Shown: positions 45,304 through 56,532, counted from the first letter of the stretch. The stretch is DNA of 64,000 bases from Campanula takesimana (GCA_026119855.1 JAOWBW010000302.1:1088339-1152338); one strand, 5' to 3'. Notes: generated by a model from the sequence alone, not told the origin. Program-made: numbers and translations.

Positions 45304-46819
45304 TGTTGGTAGTGGTGCCCTAGGCACGTTTAATAAACGTTGTAATTGTTATCATTTATTTCATATCAATAAAGAGATGTTTTGATTATTATTGTTGTTC
45401 ATGCTTACTTATAATAATCCCCGTCCCTAGTACTTATTAAGCACTAGTATAAAGGCTAAATGATCATGAGATGATCATGTTAGATTTATGGGTACTTGTT
45501 TGGAACAAGGTACTGGACATGACCCGCTGTATGAGATTTATGTCATGGTCTATGTCGAACATATATCTCATATTAGTTATGTCATTTGAATCCTTAGACA
45601 TGAAGTTATTATAGTCTTCCACTTGATGAACATTGTGTTTGACATATTCAAACGCTACCTTAACACGGTAGTTATAAAGGGTATGATTGGCATAATCGGA
45701 TTCCCGTTGGGAAGAATAATAAGCTAAATGGATTTGTCCCTCCACGGAGAGATGTCAAGCTTGGGCCTCTCGTAGGAATGATGTTGATGAAATGTTCGGC
45801 CGGACTCAAATGAATTGATTGGATCAATGTCATTTGGATTATCAACATATTCGGAATCGAGAAAGTATTGAACAAAAACAAGTTGACTGTTTGACCATGA
45901 CTTGTGTTCAATGACATCGTGGACAAAGGATTGTGACATATTCTAAAGGAATGCGAACTTGTATCTAGTTATACTATTTGGGTAGGTATGACGGTTTGCT
46001 AGAACCTAATCATATCTTATGGGATCATGTTTGAGCCCATTGCCAACTTAGTATAATCCTAGAGGGTCACACACAATAGAACGAATCTTTAATAAGAGGA
46101 CTATATTGGAATTTAGAGTCAAAGGACCTTGGAGGAATTTTGGAAACATTCTGGGCTGTTTGGTCTACCGAGCGGGCGCTTGGTTCAGACCAGGCGGGCG
46201 CCTGAAGTAATTCCAGAAAGACAGGGACCTTCTGGTCATTCAGGCGGGCGCCTGGCCCTTTACAGGCGGGCGCCTGGTGCTGCCGACAGGAAAATTCCTA
46301 ATTCGATTTTGGAAGGTTTTTGGCACAAGATTCCTATTTGGAATAGGTCTTAATTGTGTATAAAAACCCCAATTCGGCCAGACCATATAGACAAGTGATT
46401 TTGTGAGTCTCAAAGAGTTTGAGAGAGATATTATTTTGTTCTAAGATATCCTTGATTGAGGAACAAAATAATTCACAAATAAATTCAATATAGTTCTTTT
46501 ATTATATTGTGAAAGTGTGTTTCATAATATTGGTCTAGCAACCAAGATCAAAGATCCTTTGATATTCGTTCGAAGTGTGGATACCGCTAGAGGGTGAAAA
46601 TCATCATCTTCAAAGTTCGTGTTCAAGCTTTGTGATCGTGATCAAGTCTTCAAGTTTCTCCACCAAAGACCAAGAGAAAATTCATAGTCATCAAGGGTTA
46701 GTTATTCCTCTATTCATCTTGTTGTATTTGATTTAATCATATGAACGGATCCATGGCTTTGGGTTTCTTAAAATTTTAATTGCTAAATTCCGCTGCGCAT
46801 GTTACTAGGAAACCCAACA
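45304..46819 (+). repeat. Copia-C 5' LTR
   Basis: It starts TGTTGGTAGTGGTGCC and ends GAAACCCAACA. The array is at 46171-46276 and TATA-like TATAAAAA at 46359, 83 bp after the last palindrome, giving a plausible transcription start near 46390. Confidence 0.95.
46169..46276 (+). promoter_or_regulatory. Palindrome array, four copies (22/50/22)
   Basis: GAGCGGGCGCTTG (46170), then three perfect CAGGCGGGCGCCTG at 46191, 46241 and 46263. The same array is in the 3' LTR (53220-53330, one base shorter in one gap). The spacer has TTCCAGAAAGACAGGG. GCCGACAGG follows the last copy. Confidence 0.78.
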
Positions 46820-46820
46820 G

Positions 46821-46833
46821 TGGTATCAGAGCC
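46821..46833 (+). other. Primer binding site of Copia-C
   Basis: TGGTATCAGAGCC, one base after the LTR, complementary to the 3' end of initiator tRNA-Met. Confidence 0.95.
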
Positions 46834-48383
46834 CCGTTCATGTTGATTAATTCAATACTTGGATCATGTTGTGTATATAAATTGTTTATGTGCCAAGCAT
46901 GATATGAATATTGGATTATATGATGTTTATGTGTTTTGTGATTTTATGTGGTTTATTGTTTTTCGAACCTTAATCGCACGATTCAATCGCAATAAAAAAT
47001 TATGGTGGATTCTGAATTATTTCGATTATTGATTTTTGATTGGATCAAAGTTTTAATAATCGGGGAAAAATAATTTTGAGACAAAATTTTCGAACTTGAA
47101 AATTCCATACCATTCTGACCATTCAGGCGCCCGCCCGCGCTGGACCAGGCGCGCGCTCGCTTCAGGCGCCCGCCTGTGCTGGACCAGGCGCGCGCTTGCT
47201 AGGCCAGAATGTTCTGATTTTGTTCAAAATCTGATTCTGGAATTTTTCGATAAATCCGACAAAACCAGTAACAAGACCACTTCAGACTTGCTGATCTGGA
47301 ATGGGTTTTGGGTAGTTGGTTTGTGTGTGGATTTTGGGGTTTGATTTTCCTATTTGTTTTAGTCTTGTGATTCCTAGATTGGTTCAAGTTTTGGATGGCT
47401 AATCTGCGTTCATCGAGATTGTGTTTCCCAAAATTGATCGCAATCAAAGTTTCAAAGACAAAACGAAGTTAGAATTATGAAGAGTTCATAATTGCTAAAA
47501 TTGAGAAACAAAGTTCTTGATTCAATGATTGGAGATCCATGTGGAATTGTGAATGCAATTGGCCTACGTTCATCGAGACCATCTATTGCTTAGTTTCGGC
47601 CACATGGACTACTTTCTTGGTTTCTTGAATTAGTGCGGGATTGTGGTTGCCAAATGGCTTAGTTCGACCGCACTTCTTGTTGTCTTGATTTGGAGATAAT
47701 AACCAAAGTTGAAATAGTCTCATCCTCATAATTATAGAGAAACTAATGACACATAAATATTATGCTTAAATTAATGGGATTAATTTAGTGGCTAAACTTG
47801 ATGTGTAACATGTTTATATTATGTGCTCATAAATGTGTTATATGCTATATGTGATGAACCTTCAAAGAAAGTTTTAAGTCTTTTATTGCCATGCCATGAT
47901 TAAAACACTTGTTAGTACATGAGTGATTTTAATGTAGATTCGCCCTAGCGAGGTGCATTAAATTTATTTATGTTTGAGCAAGATAGATAATGTGGGCACG
48001 CCCTAGCGGGACACATTAACTATGCGTTTAAAATGGTTAGACTTAATTGGGCGTCAAAACAGTTTTGGGCCTAGGCAAAGATGAGGTTTAACATGCTTTT
48101 GAAATTGGATTTCTAAAAGAATCTCATAAAAGGAATTAAGAGTCATATGAGATATGATTGACAAGAGTTGTCTACCTAATTAATTTGATTTTGTGTAATC
48201 CGCCTTAGCGGACTTGAAATTAAATTAAAGTTGGATCTTAACCCAATTAAATTATATTATACATTGGATGCATAAGAAGGTTATATAATTTAGTGGGAGT
48301 ATTTTGTTTAAAAATACATTATTTATCTCTTTAATGAAAATCGGTACTTATTAAATTTTGGAAATTTTGCATATTTGTAGATA
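46834..48383 (+). other. Copia-C 5' leader
   Basis: 1.55 kb of untranslated sequence. It has a second GC array (47124-47200) and three hairpins with a CCTA or CTTA loop (47939-47952, 47997-48010, 48199-48212). No upstream protein gene is convincing. The long structured leader is shared in outline with Copia-B. Confidence 0.7.
47124..47200 (+). promoter_or_regulatory. GC motif array in the Copia-C leader (22/17/22)
   Basis: CAGGCGCCCGCC 47124, CAGGCGCGCGCTCG 47146, CAGGCGCCCGCCTG 47163, CAGGCGCGCGCTTG 47185. Two alternating words form two pairs with 22-bp spacing; the middle gap is 17 bp instead of ~50. Role unknown. Confidence 0.6.
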
Positions 48384-51300
48384 ATGACTAATAACACTCA
48401 ATCAATGTCGTTGCGATCGATCCTTGAGAAGGATAAGCTCGAAGAGAATGGTACAAACTTTATGGATTGGATCCGAAGCATAAGAATTGTTCTTAGGCAA
48501 GAAGATAAGTTGTACATTCTCGATGGGCCTCTCCCTGCTGAACCACCGCCTACTGCCCCTAGGGTAGAAAGAGACAATTACAAGAAACATCGTAATGATT
48601 CTAGAGATGTAAGTTGTCTCATGCTTGCTGCTATGTGTTCAAAACTCCAACAAAGTTTGGAACATTTGGAAGCCTATGAGATAGGCGTGGAGTTGAGAAC
48701 CATGTTTCAAGAGCAAGCTAGGCAAGAGAGGTACAAGACCATTGTTGCATTCACTACTAGTAAAATGAATGAAGGGCAACAAGTGAGTCCTCACTTTCTT
48801 AAAATGAAAGGTTATGTAGAGCACCTTGAGAAACTTGGCTATCCAATCCCATTGGAGCTAGCCACGGATCTCATTCTTAATTCATTGCCTAAAAGTTATA
48901 ATCAGTTTGTGATGAATTATAACATGCATGGAATGGATAAGAATCTCTCTGAGTTGCATGGGATGCTCAAAACTGCAGAGATGAAAATTGTGGAGAAAGG
49001 TTCTCCCGTGCTCTTGGTTCATGATGGGAAGAAGGCTAGTGCCAAAGGAAAGGGTAAGGCAAAAGTTGTCAAACCTAAGATAAGCAAGGCAAAGGTTGCC
49101 AAGGCTTCTGAGGCAAAACCTGATTCACAAAAGGATGCAATCTGTTTCCATTGTCAAGAAATTGGTCATTGGAAACGTAATTGCAAGGCTTTCTTGGAAG
49201 AGCAAAAGAAGAAGAAGAGCAGCAAGGCTGCGTCGACTTCAGGTATCTATATGATAGATATTCTCCTTTCTACCACTGATTCTTGGGTATTGGATACCGG
49301 ATGTGGTTCTCACATTTGTCTAAATGTGCAGGGACTAAAGAATAGGAGACTGCTTAAAGAAGGTGAAGTAGATCTACGCGTGGGAAATGGAGCAAGAGTT
49401 GCTGCATTAGCCGTAGGGACTTATGAAGTCACTTTACCTTCCGGATTAATTCTTGTTTTGAACAATTGTTATTATGTTCCGGATTTAAGCAGAAATATTA
49501 TTTCAATTTCTTGTTTGGATAATGAAGGTTTTAAGTTTCTTATTGAGAATAAGAAATTTTCTATTTATTTAAATGATGTGCTTTATGGTATTGCTAATTC
49601 ATTTAATGGCCTTTATGTCTTGGATGTCAAGAATGAAAATAATGTCTATCATGTAAATAAGAAATCTAAACCTAATGATGTAAATCATACTTATATGTGG
49701 CATTGCCGTCTTGGTCATATTAATGAGAAGCGTATCTCAAAACTCCATGGGGACGGACTTTTGGGTTCATGTGACTTAGAGTCATATGATACTTGTGAGT
49801 CGTGTCTTCTTGGAAAAATGACTAAGACACCTTTTACCAAGTTGGGTGAAAGGGCAAGCGACTTATTGGGGTTGATACATTCCGATGTATGCGGACCATT
49901 AAGTAGCAATGCTAGGGGAGGATTTCAATACTTCATAACCTTCACTGATGATTATAGTAGATTTGGGTATGTTTACCTAATGAAACATAAAAGTGAAGCA
50001 TTTGAGATATTTAGAATATTTCAAAATGAAGTAGAAAAACAACTTGGCAAAAGCATTAAGGCACTTCGATCAGATCGAGGTGGAGAATACTTAAGTCAAG
50101 AATTTGATGATCATCTAAAGAATTGTGGAATAGTTTCACAATTGACTCCACCTGGAACACCACAATGGAATGGTGTGTCCGAGAGGAGGAATCGGACTTT
50201 GTTAGACATGGTTCGATCAATGATGAGTCAAGTTGATCTTCCAATATCCTTTTGGGGTTACGCCCTAGAAACCGCTGCTTTCACACTAAATCAAGTTCCA
50301 ACTAAATCGGTTCCAAAGACTCCATATGAGATGTGGAGTGGAAAGAAACCTAGTTTATCTTTCATGAGGATTTGGGGTTGCGAAGTTTATGTCAAGAGAC
50401 TCATCTCTGACAAACTAGCACACAAATCTGATAAATGTATTTTCGTGGGATATCCTAAGGAAACTAAAGGATATTACTTTTACAACCGAGAGGACAACAA
50501 AGTGTTTGTTGCCCGAACTGGTGTCTTCCTAGAGAAAGAGTTTCTCTCCAAAGAAATCAGTGGGAGTAAAATAAATCTTGAAGAAATTCGAGACCCAGAA
50601 AATAACATTGAACCAATGGTGGAACAAGAACAAGAACCACAAGGAATTGTGGAACCTGTTCAAAATACACAAGCATCTCGCAGATCTAGTAGGTTACGAT
50701 CCGAGCCCGAGAGATATGGATTTCTCGTAACGGATAGTAATGAGGTAGAAATCATTGAGAATGATGAACCGTCAACCTACCAAGAGGCGATGTCTTCTCC
50801 TGATTCGGACAAGTGGCTTGGAGCCATGGAATCCGAATTGCAATCCATGCAAGACAATCAAGTTTGGAATTTGATTGATGCACCCGAAGGTGTAAAAACC
50901 ATAGGATGCAAATGGGTCTTCAAGAAGAAGACTGACATGGATGGGAAGGTGCATACTTACAAAGCTAGGCTTGTAGCGAAAGGTTATAGGCAAGTTCATG
51001 GTATTGACTATGATGAGACCTTTTCACCCGTAGCAATGATCAAGTCTATAAGAATTTTGCTTGCCATTGCCGCATATCATGACTATGAAATATGGCAGAT
51101 GGACGTCAAAACCGCTTTCCTGAATGGAAAACTCCAAGAGGATGTGTATATGACACAACCAGAAGGTTTTGAACAAGATTCTAAGGTATGCAAATTGCAA
51201 AGATCCATCTATGGATTGAAGCAAGCTTCAAGGAGTTGGAATCTCCGTTTTGATGAATCGGTCAAAGAGTTTGGTTTCATCAAGAACGAAGATGAGCCTT

Positions 51301-52340
51301 GTGTATACAAGAAGATTAGTGGGAGCATAGTGCTATTCCTTATTTTATATGTGGATGACATATTGCTCATTGGAAACGACATTCCTACACTTCAGTCTGT
51401 GAAGACTTGGTTAGGAAAGTGCTTCGCAATGAAAGATATGGGTGAAGCCGCATATATACTTGGCATTAAGATCTATAGAGATAGATCAAGAAGGCTACTT
51501 GGTTTAAGCCAAAGTACATACATTGACAAGGTCATTAGAAGATTCCGTATGGAAAATTCTAAGAGAGGCACCTTGCAAGTGTTACATGGAGTTTCTCTAA
51601 GCAAGACTCAATGTCCTAAGACAAATGATGAGCGTGAGAAAATGAATGATGTTCCATATGCTTCGGCAATTGGGTCCATCATGTATGCCATGATTTGTAC
51701 TAGGCCGGATGTATCTTATGCTTTGAGCATGACAAGTAGATACCAATCCGACCCTGGCGAAAATCACTGGATAGCTGTAAAAGCGATTCTAAAGTACTTG
51801 AGAAGAACTAAAGACTCGTTTTTGGTCTATGGAGGAATGGAAGATGATCTCGTTGTAAATGCCTACACGGATGCAAGCTTCCAAACTGACAAAGATGATA
51901 GCCGATCGCAATCGGGTTTTGTGTTTATGTTAAATGGTGGAGCTGTAAGCTGGAAGAGTTCCAAGCAAAGTACAACCGCTGATTCTACAACAGAAGCTGA
52001 GTATATTGCTGCATCGGATGCTGCAAAGGAAGCTGTTTGGATTAAGAAGTTCATAACTGAACTTGAAGTGGTTCCTAGTATTGCTAATCCAATAGACCTT
52101 TATTGTGATAATAATGGTGCTATTGCTCAAGCAAAGGAACCAAGAGCACATCAGAAATCCAAACACATACTTAGGCGTTTTCATATCATTCGAGAGATCG
52201 TTGATAGGGGAGACGTAAATATATGCAGAGTACCTACTGATGACAATGTTGCGGACCCGCTAACAAAGGGACTTCCACAAGCTAAACATGATGGTCATGT
52301 TAGGTCCATGGGTATTAGATACATGGGAGATTGGGCCTAG
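48384..52340 (+). CDS. Copia-C gag-pol polyprotein (1318 aa)
   Basis: This is a single open frame encoding capsid, protease, integrase, RT and RNase H for replication through cytoplasmic particles. Gag starts MTNNTQSMSLRSILEKDKLE; the CCHC knuckle is at residues 254-267. Protease catalytic Asp 304 lies in DTGCGSH; the GAG-pre-integrase HCRLGH starts at 440. The integrase triad is Asp 501 (HSDVCGPL), Asp 564 (LRSDRGGEY) and Glu 600 (NGVSERRNR). RT has YVDD at 989-992 within LYVDDILLIGND. RNase H has Asp 1163, Glu 1206 and Asp 1242. All catalytic residues are intact and there is no stop or shift. The start is the first ATG in frame, 21 nt after an in-frame-independent AT-rich leader. I infer it is functional or was very recently. 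Confidence 0.96.
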   Translation: MTNNTQSMSLRSILEKDKLEENGTNFMDWIRSIRIVLRQEDKLYILDGPLPAEPPPTAPRVERDNYKKHRNDSRDVSCLMLAAMCSKLQQSLEHLEAYEIGVELRTMFQEQARQERYKTIVAFTTSKMNEGQQVSPHFLKMKGYVEHLEKLGYPIPLELATDLILNSLPKSYNQFVMNYNMHGMDKNLSELHGMLKTAEMKIVEKGSPVLLVHDGKKASAKGKGKAKVVKPKISKAKVAKASEAKPDSQKDAICFHCQEIGHWKRNCKAFLEEQKKKKSSKAASTSGIYMIDILLSTTDSWVLDTGCGSHICLNVQGLKNRRLLKEGEVDLRVGNGARVAALAVGTYEVTLPSGLILVLNNCYYVPDLSRNIISISCLDNEGFKFLIENKKFSIYLNDVLYGIANSFNGLYVLDVKNENNVYHVNKKSKPNDVNHTYMWHCRLGHINEKRISKLHGDGLLGSCDLESYDTCESCLLGKMTKTPFTKLGERASDLLGLIHSDVCGPLSSNARGGFQYFITFTDDYSRFGYVYLMKHKSEAFEIFRIFQNEVEKQLGKSIKALRSDRGGEYLSQEFDDHLKNCGIVSQLTPPGTPQWNGVSERRNRTLLDMVRSMMSQVDLPISFWGYALETAAFTLNQVPTKSVPKTPYEMWSGKKPSLSFMRIWGCEVYVKRLISDKLAHKSDKCIFVGYPKETKGYYFYNREDNKVFVARTGVFLEKEFLSKEISGSKINLEEIRDPENNIEPMVEQEQEPQGIVEPVQNTQASRRSSRLRSEPERYGFLVTDSNEVEIIENDEPSTYQEAMSSPDSDKWLGAMESELQSMQDNQVWNLIDAPEGVKTIGCKWVFKKKTDMDGKVHTYKARLVAKGYRQVHGIDYDETFSPVAMIKSIRILLAIAAYHDYEIWQMDVKTAFLNGKLQEDVYMTQPEGFEQDSKVCKLQRSIYGLKQASRSWNLRFDESVKEFGFIKNEDEPCVYKKISGSIVLFLILYVDDILLIGNDIPTLQSVKTWLGKCFAMKDMGEAAYILGIKIYRDRSRRLLGLSQSTYIDKVIRRFRMENSKRGTLQVLHGVSLSKTQCPKTNDEREKMNDVPYASAIGSIMYAMICTRPDVSYALSMTSRYQSDPGENHWIAVKAILKYLRRTKDSFLVYGGMEDDLVVNAYTDASFQTDKDDSRSQSGFVFMLNGGAVSWKSSKQSTTADSTTEAEYIAASDAAKEAVWIKKFITELEVVPSIANPIDLYCDNNGAIAQAKEPRAHQKSKHILRRFHIIREIVDRGDVNICRVPTDDNVADPLTKGLPQAKHDGHVRSMGIRYMGDWA

Positions 52341-52354
52341 GGCAAGTGGGAGAT
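52341..52354 (+). other. Polypurine tract of Copia-C
   Basis: GGCAAGTGGGAGAT directly before the 3' LTR. Confidence 0.9.
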
Positions 52355-53870
52355 TGTTGGTAGTGGTGCCCTAGGCACGTTTAATAAACGTTGTAATTGT
52401 TATCATTTATTTCATATCAATAAAGAGATGTTTTGATTATTATTGTTGTTCATGCTTACTTATAATAATCCCCGTCCCTAGTACTTATTAAGCACTAGTA
52501 TAAAGGCTAAATGATCATGAGATGATCATGTTAGATTTATGGGTACTTGTTTGGAACAAGGTACTGGACATGACCCGCTGTATGAGATTTATGTCATGGT
52601 CTATGTCGAACATATATCTCATATTAGTTATGTCATTTGAATCCTTAGACATGAAGTTATTATAGTCTTCCACTTGATGAACATTGTGTTTGACATATTC
52701 AAACGCTACCTTAACACGGTAGTTATAAAGGGTATGATTGGCATAATCGGATTCCCGTTGGGAAGAATAATAAGCTAAATGGATTTGTCCCTCCACGGAG
52801 AGATGTCAAGCTTGGGCCTCTCGTAGGAATGATGTTGATGAAATGTTCGGCCGGACTCAAATGAATTGATTGGATCAATGTCATTTGGATTATCAACATA
52901 TTCGGAATCGAGAAAGTATTGAACAAAAACAAGTTGACTGTTTGACCATGACTTGTGTTCAATGACATCGTGGACAAAGGGATTGTGACATATTCTAAAG
53001 GAATGCGAACTTGTATCTAGTTATACTATTTGGGTAGGTATGACGGTTTGCTAGAACCTAATCATATCTTATGGGATCATGTTTGAGCCCATTGCCAACT
53101 TAGTATAATCCTAGAGGGTCACACACAATAGAACGAATCTTTAATAAGAGGACTATATTGGAATTTAGAGTCAAAGGACCTTGGAGGAATTTTGGAAACA
53201 TTCTGGGCTGTTTGGTCTACCGAGCGGGCGCTTGGTTCAGACCAGGCGGGCGCCTGAAGTAATTCCAGAAAGACAGGGACCTTCTGGTCATTCAGGCGGG
53301 CGCCTGGCCTTTACAGGCGGGCGCCTGGTGCTGCCGACAGGAAAATTCCTAATTCGATTTGGGAAGGTTTTTGGCACAAGATTCCTATTTGGAATAGGTC
53401 TTAATTGTGTATAAAAACCCCAATTCGGCCAGACCATATAGACAAGTGATTTTGTGAGTCTCAAAGAGTTTGAGAGAGATATTATTTTGTTCTAAGATAT
53501 CCTTGATTGAGGAACAAAATAATTCACAAATAAATTCAATATAGTTCTTTTATTATATTGTGAAAGTGTGTTTCATAATATTGGTCTAGCAACCAAGATC
53601 AAAGATCCTTTGATATTCGTTCGAAGTGTGGATACCGCTAGAGGGTGAAAATCATCATCTTCAAAGTTCGTGTTCAAGCTTTGTGATCGTGATCAAGTCT
53701 TCAAGTTTCTCCACCAAAGACCAAGAGAAAATTCATAGTCATCAAGGGTTAGTTATTCCTCTATTCATCTTGTTGTATTTGATTTAATCATATGAACGGA
53801 TCCATGGCTTTGGGTTTCTTAAAATTTTAATTGCTAAATTCCGCTGCGCATGTTACTAGGAAACCCAACA
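52355..53870 (+). repeat. Copia-C 3' LTR
   Basis: 1516 bp; differs from the 5' LTR by one extra G in GGACAAAGGGATTG, one missing C in GCGCCTGGCCTTTAC, and GATTTGGGAAG for GATTTTGGAAG. It is followed by TSD GTTTG. Confidence 0.95.
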
Positions 53871-55660
53871 GTTTGAAGACACTAGTGATGACAGTGACTG
53901 TGATGCACTTACTGCTTGTGATTCGGGTACCGAAATTCGTGATAGTTGGATTTTGGATTCGGGTTGTTCTTATCATATTAGTCCCAACCTTGCATGGTTT
54001 TTTCGTATAAGTCTGCCAGTGGAGTAGTCTTGTTGGGGAATAATACTTCATGCAAGGTTGTTGGTATTGGGGCTATTAAGGTTAAGATGTTTGATGGAGT
54101 GGTGCGGAAATTGCAGAATGTCAGGTATGTTCCTGAACTAAAGAAGAACCTGATTTCTCTAGGCACTTTGGATAGCCTTGGGTATAGTTTATCCATTGCG
54201 AATGGCGAGCTATCGGCTATTAAAGGTGACTTGGTGGTATTGAAGGGAAAGAAGGTGGGGACATTGTACAAGCTTCATGGGTCTACGGTTGTTGGTGATG
54301 TGTCTATTGCAACGGGGTCAACGGCTGAGGCGGAGGTTACTAAATCATGGGACATGACATTGGGTCATATTGGCTTGAATGGAATGATAGAAAAGGCTTG
54401 GAATTTATTGTCACAAGCATTGTTAGGTATAGAATTTTGTGTGGAGGCAATTAGGATGACTGCTCACTTGGCTAATCGTACTCTAAATTCTAGTATTGGG
54501 ATGAAGGCTCTGTTGGAGATGTGTTCAGGATCTCTAGGAGAATACTCAAGATTGTATATTTGTGGGTGTCCCGTGTATGCTTGTGTGAACAACAAATTGG
54601 AGCCAAGAGCCAAAGGATGTTCTTTTGTGGGTGATATTATTGGAGTGAAAGGATTCCGGTCATGGGATCTAGTGGCATCTAAGTTCCTGACATGTAGAGA
54701 TGTTGCTCTACTTCTCCGTGAAAAGGGTGTCCTGCAGGACTGATATATAAACAGGTGGAGTTATTTGAAGATGGTAAAGAATTGGTGGAACTTGACTTAG
54801 ATGTCAATGATGTGTCTGATGAAGCGACTCCAATTGAAGCTCCAGTTCAAGAGGAGGAGACCAAGAAGCAGGTGGAGACTACCATTGTTTTTGGTAGAGT
54901 TCGATATGGTTTGGAAAAGATGGTGGCTTATGCATTGTCTGCTGCGAAAACAGTAAGTATGCATAAATTAATTTCTTTCAATGAAAATATATCGTGTGAT
55001 AAATATGCTATGTGGTCGGTCGTTGTTAAAGAAGAGATGGTATCTCTTATTGAAATTCAGACATGGGAATTTGTTAGATCAAGTGGATCTACAAGTTCAA
55101 AGAAGGTACTCCAAGGTTTGGGGTAGACTACAATGATATTATTTCACCAGTTGTTAGACACTTATCTATTCACAACTTGTTGAGCATTGTGGCGATGAAA
55201 GATCTTGTGCTTGAGGTGGAGATCTACATGCGCCAGCCTGAAGGGTTTTGTGTGGAGGGTAAGGATCATGTTTGCCTGTTAGAGAGGTCCTTGTATGATT
55301 TGGAGCAGTCAACTCCACAGTGTTATAAAAGGTTTGACACTTTTATTGTTACCCATGGTTATGCTAGGAGTGGATATGATTGTTGTGTTTACTTGATGGT
55401 TTGTAGTGATGGCACATTGAGTTATCTTGTTTATGTCGATGACATTCTTGTGGCTGCGATAGATATCAATGATGCTTACCAGGTGAAATGGTTATCTTCT
55501 TTAAATAGTCCCAAGTCTAAAGATGATGTGTCACGGGTTCCGTATTCAAATGCTTGTGTGTGCATTGTGTATGGCAAGAACAGTGATGGTTTTATTGGGG
55601 TATGTTATGGCTATAACGAAGGTTGTCATGTTGACATTGATTGCTAAGTTCAAGAAGTTC
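53871..55660 (+). pseudogene. Tork pol remnant
   Basis: The remnant begins in the protease (WILDSGCSYHISPN) and continues with SCKVVGIGAIKVKMFDGVVR and LKKNLISLGTLDSLGYS. It then has a GAG-pre-integrase box (TLGHIGLNGM) and jumps directly to the integrase C-terminal region (AIRMTAHLANRTLNSSIG). The whole DDE core is deleted. RT pieces follow in separate frames: EEEIYM-like EVEIYMRQPEGF, LERSLYDLEQSTPQCYKRFD and YLVYVDDILVA, then a jump to RVPYSNACVCIVYG. RNase H is nearly absent. Numerous shifts; not functional. Confidence 0.88.
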
Positions 55661-55773
55661 TTGGACTTAGTTGGTGTTATTAGTCATTGAGGCCCTTAGG
55701 GGCGGGGCGGCGGAGATAGAGATGTTCTCTTGATATACTAGCTTTTCGGGAATTGATTGTCAAGGTGGAGAAT

Positions 55774-56385
55774 TGTTGAGGGTGACTCTCAATTCGGGCT
55801 TGATTTGAATTGGTCTTACAACAAAGAAGAAAACGGAGGACTGTAGCAGTGGGCGACCGCCTAAATGGTGTTGGGCGATCGCACAAGTTTGGCTCGGATT
55901 GTACCAGATTTGTTCCTGTTGGATTGGGCGACCGCCCAGGTGGTTTTGGGCGGCCGCACAGTGTTGTCGGGATTAGGTTTCCTGATCCAAAAAGGAAACA
56001 GATTTTGGACGGGTTTTGGACTCCTATTCTTCTAGGGTTGGGTTTATATCTTGTGCATAAATATAAACAAGCCTCCAGACCTATTCTTGTGACCTAGAGT
56101 GACTTTGTATAGATCCTTGAGAGAGATTGATAGAAAAGCTAGGTTATTCACTATTGTGAGAGATTGTGAGATTGTGTGAAAAGTTTTCACCTTGATTCTC
56201 CTAGTACTCTTCTTGATTATAGTGAATTGATTCTCCGTCACCCGTGGACGTAACCAAGTTGGTGAACCGCGTAAAATCTCTTGTGTTCATCTATTTTTCA
56301 ATTTTGTTCCGTTCTTGCTATTTTGTTATTTTGTGCTTTCATCTTTATCAATTAAGCAATTGTGTTTGAGACCTAAATCCTAACA
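55774..56385 (+). repeat. Tork 3' LTR (612 bp)
   Basis: The longer copy, retaining the ~100 bp lost from the left LTR. Palindromes at 55851, 55873, 55926 and 55948 (22/53/22), with several point differences from the left copy. Ends CCTAACA. Confidence 0.9.
55851..55959 (+). promoter_or_regulatory. Palindrome array of Tork 3' LTR (22/53/22)
   Basis: GGGCGACCGCCT, GGGCGATCGCAC, GGGCGACCGCCC, GGGCGGCCGCAC. Copy 4 is GGGCGG here but GGACGG in the left LTR; copy 1 has one arm base changed. Confidence 0.72.
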
Positions 56386-56475
56386 AATTTAAAGAAAATG
56401 TTTTCCGAAAAACATTTTCATATGTTTGATAGGTTTAAGAGAAATATTTTCCGGTGGAAACACAATCTGGGATAG
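56386..56475. repeat. Repeat with TTTTCCGAAAA-like dyads, right part
   Basis: This is the continuation of 43811-43978 after the Tork element (AATTT 56386-56390 pairs with AATCT). It contains ATGTTTTCCGAAAAACATTT, itself a near-palindrome. Confidence 0.5.
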
Positions 56476-56483
56476 GGTGGGAA

Positions 56484-56532
56484 AAATAGGATGGGTGGGG
56501 TGGGGTGGGGTGGGGTGGGGGGGGTTGGCTTG
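56484..56532. repeat. GGGGT minisatellite
   Basis: Six or so GGGGT units ending in a G8 run. It could form a G-quadruplex on the plus strand. It is not the plant telomere repeat (TTTAGGG). Confidence 0.8.

Larger units (their letters stand above)
45304..53870 (+). mobile_element. Copia-C: complete, very young Ty1/copia element
   Basis: 8567 bp with two 1516-bp LTRs (45304-46819, 52355-53870), TSD GTTTG on both sides (45299-45303, 53871-53875), tRNA-iMet PBS (46821), a 1.55-kb leader, one uninterrupted polyprotein gene and a polypurine tract (52341-52354). I found three differences between the LTRs: two single-base indels that cancel in length and one substitution. All parts needed for autonomous movement are present. 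Lineage is not certain; LTR length and gag style would fit Angela/Tork-related Copia. Confidence 0.95.
43979..56385 (+). mobile_element. Tork-like Ty1/copia element, decayed, carrying Copia-C
   Basis: LTRs at 43979-44486 and 55774-56385 start TGTTGAGGGTGACTC and end CCTAACA. A PBS-like TTGGTATCTAGAGC follows the left LTR, and CAAGGTGGAGAATT precedes the right LTR. Gag and pol remnants lie on both sides of Copia-C, which entered near the end of gag. The integrase core and much of RT and RNase H are deleted. The TSD is imperfect and LTR divergence is visible by eye, so it is older than Copia-C. Confidence 0.9.

Noticed and set aside
56484..56532. Possible interstitial telomere repeat
   Set aside because: The unit is GGGGT, not TTTAGGG.
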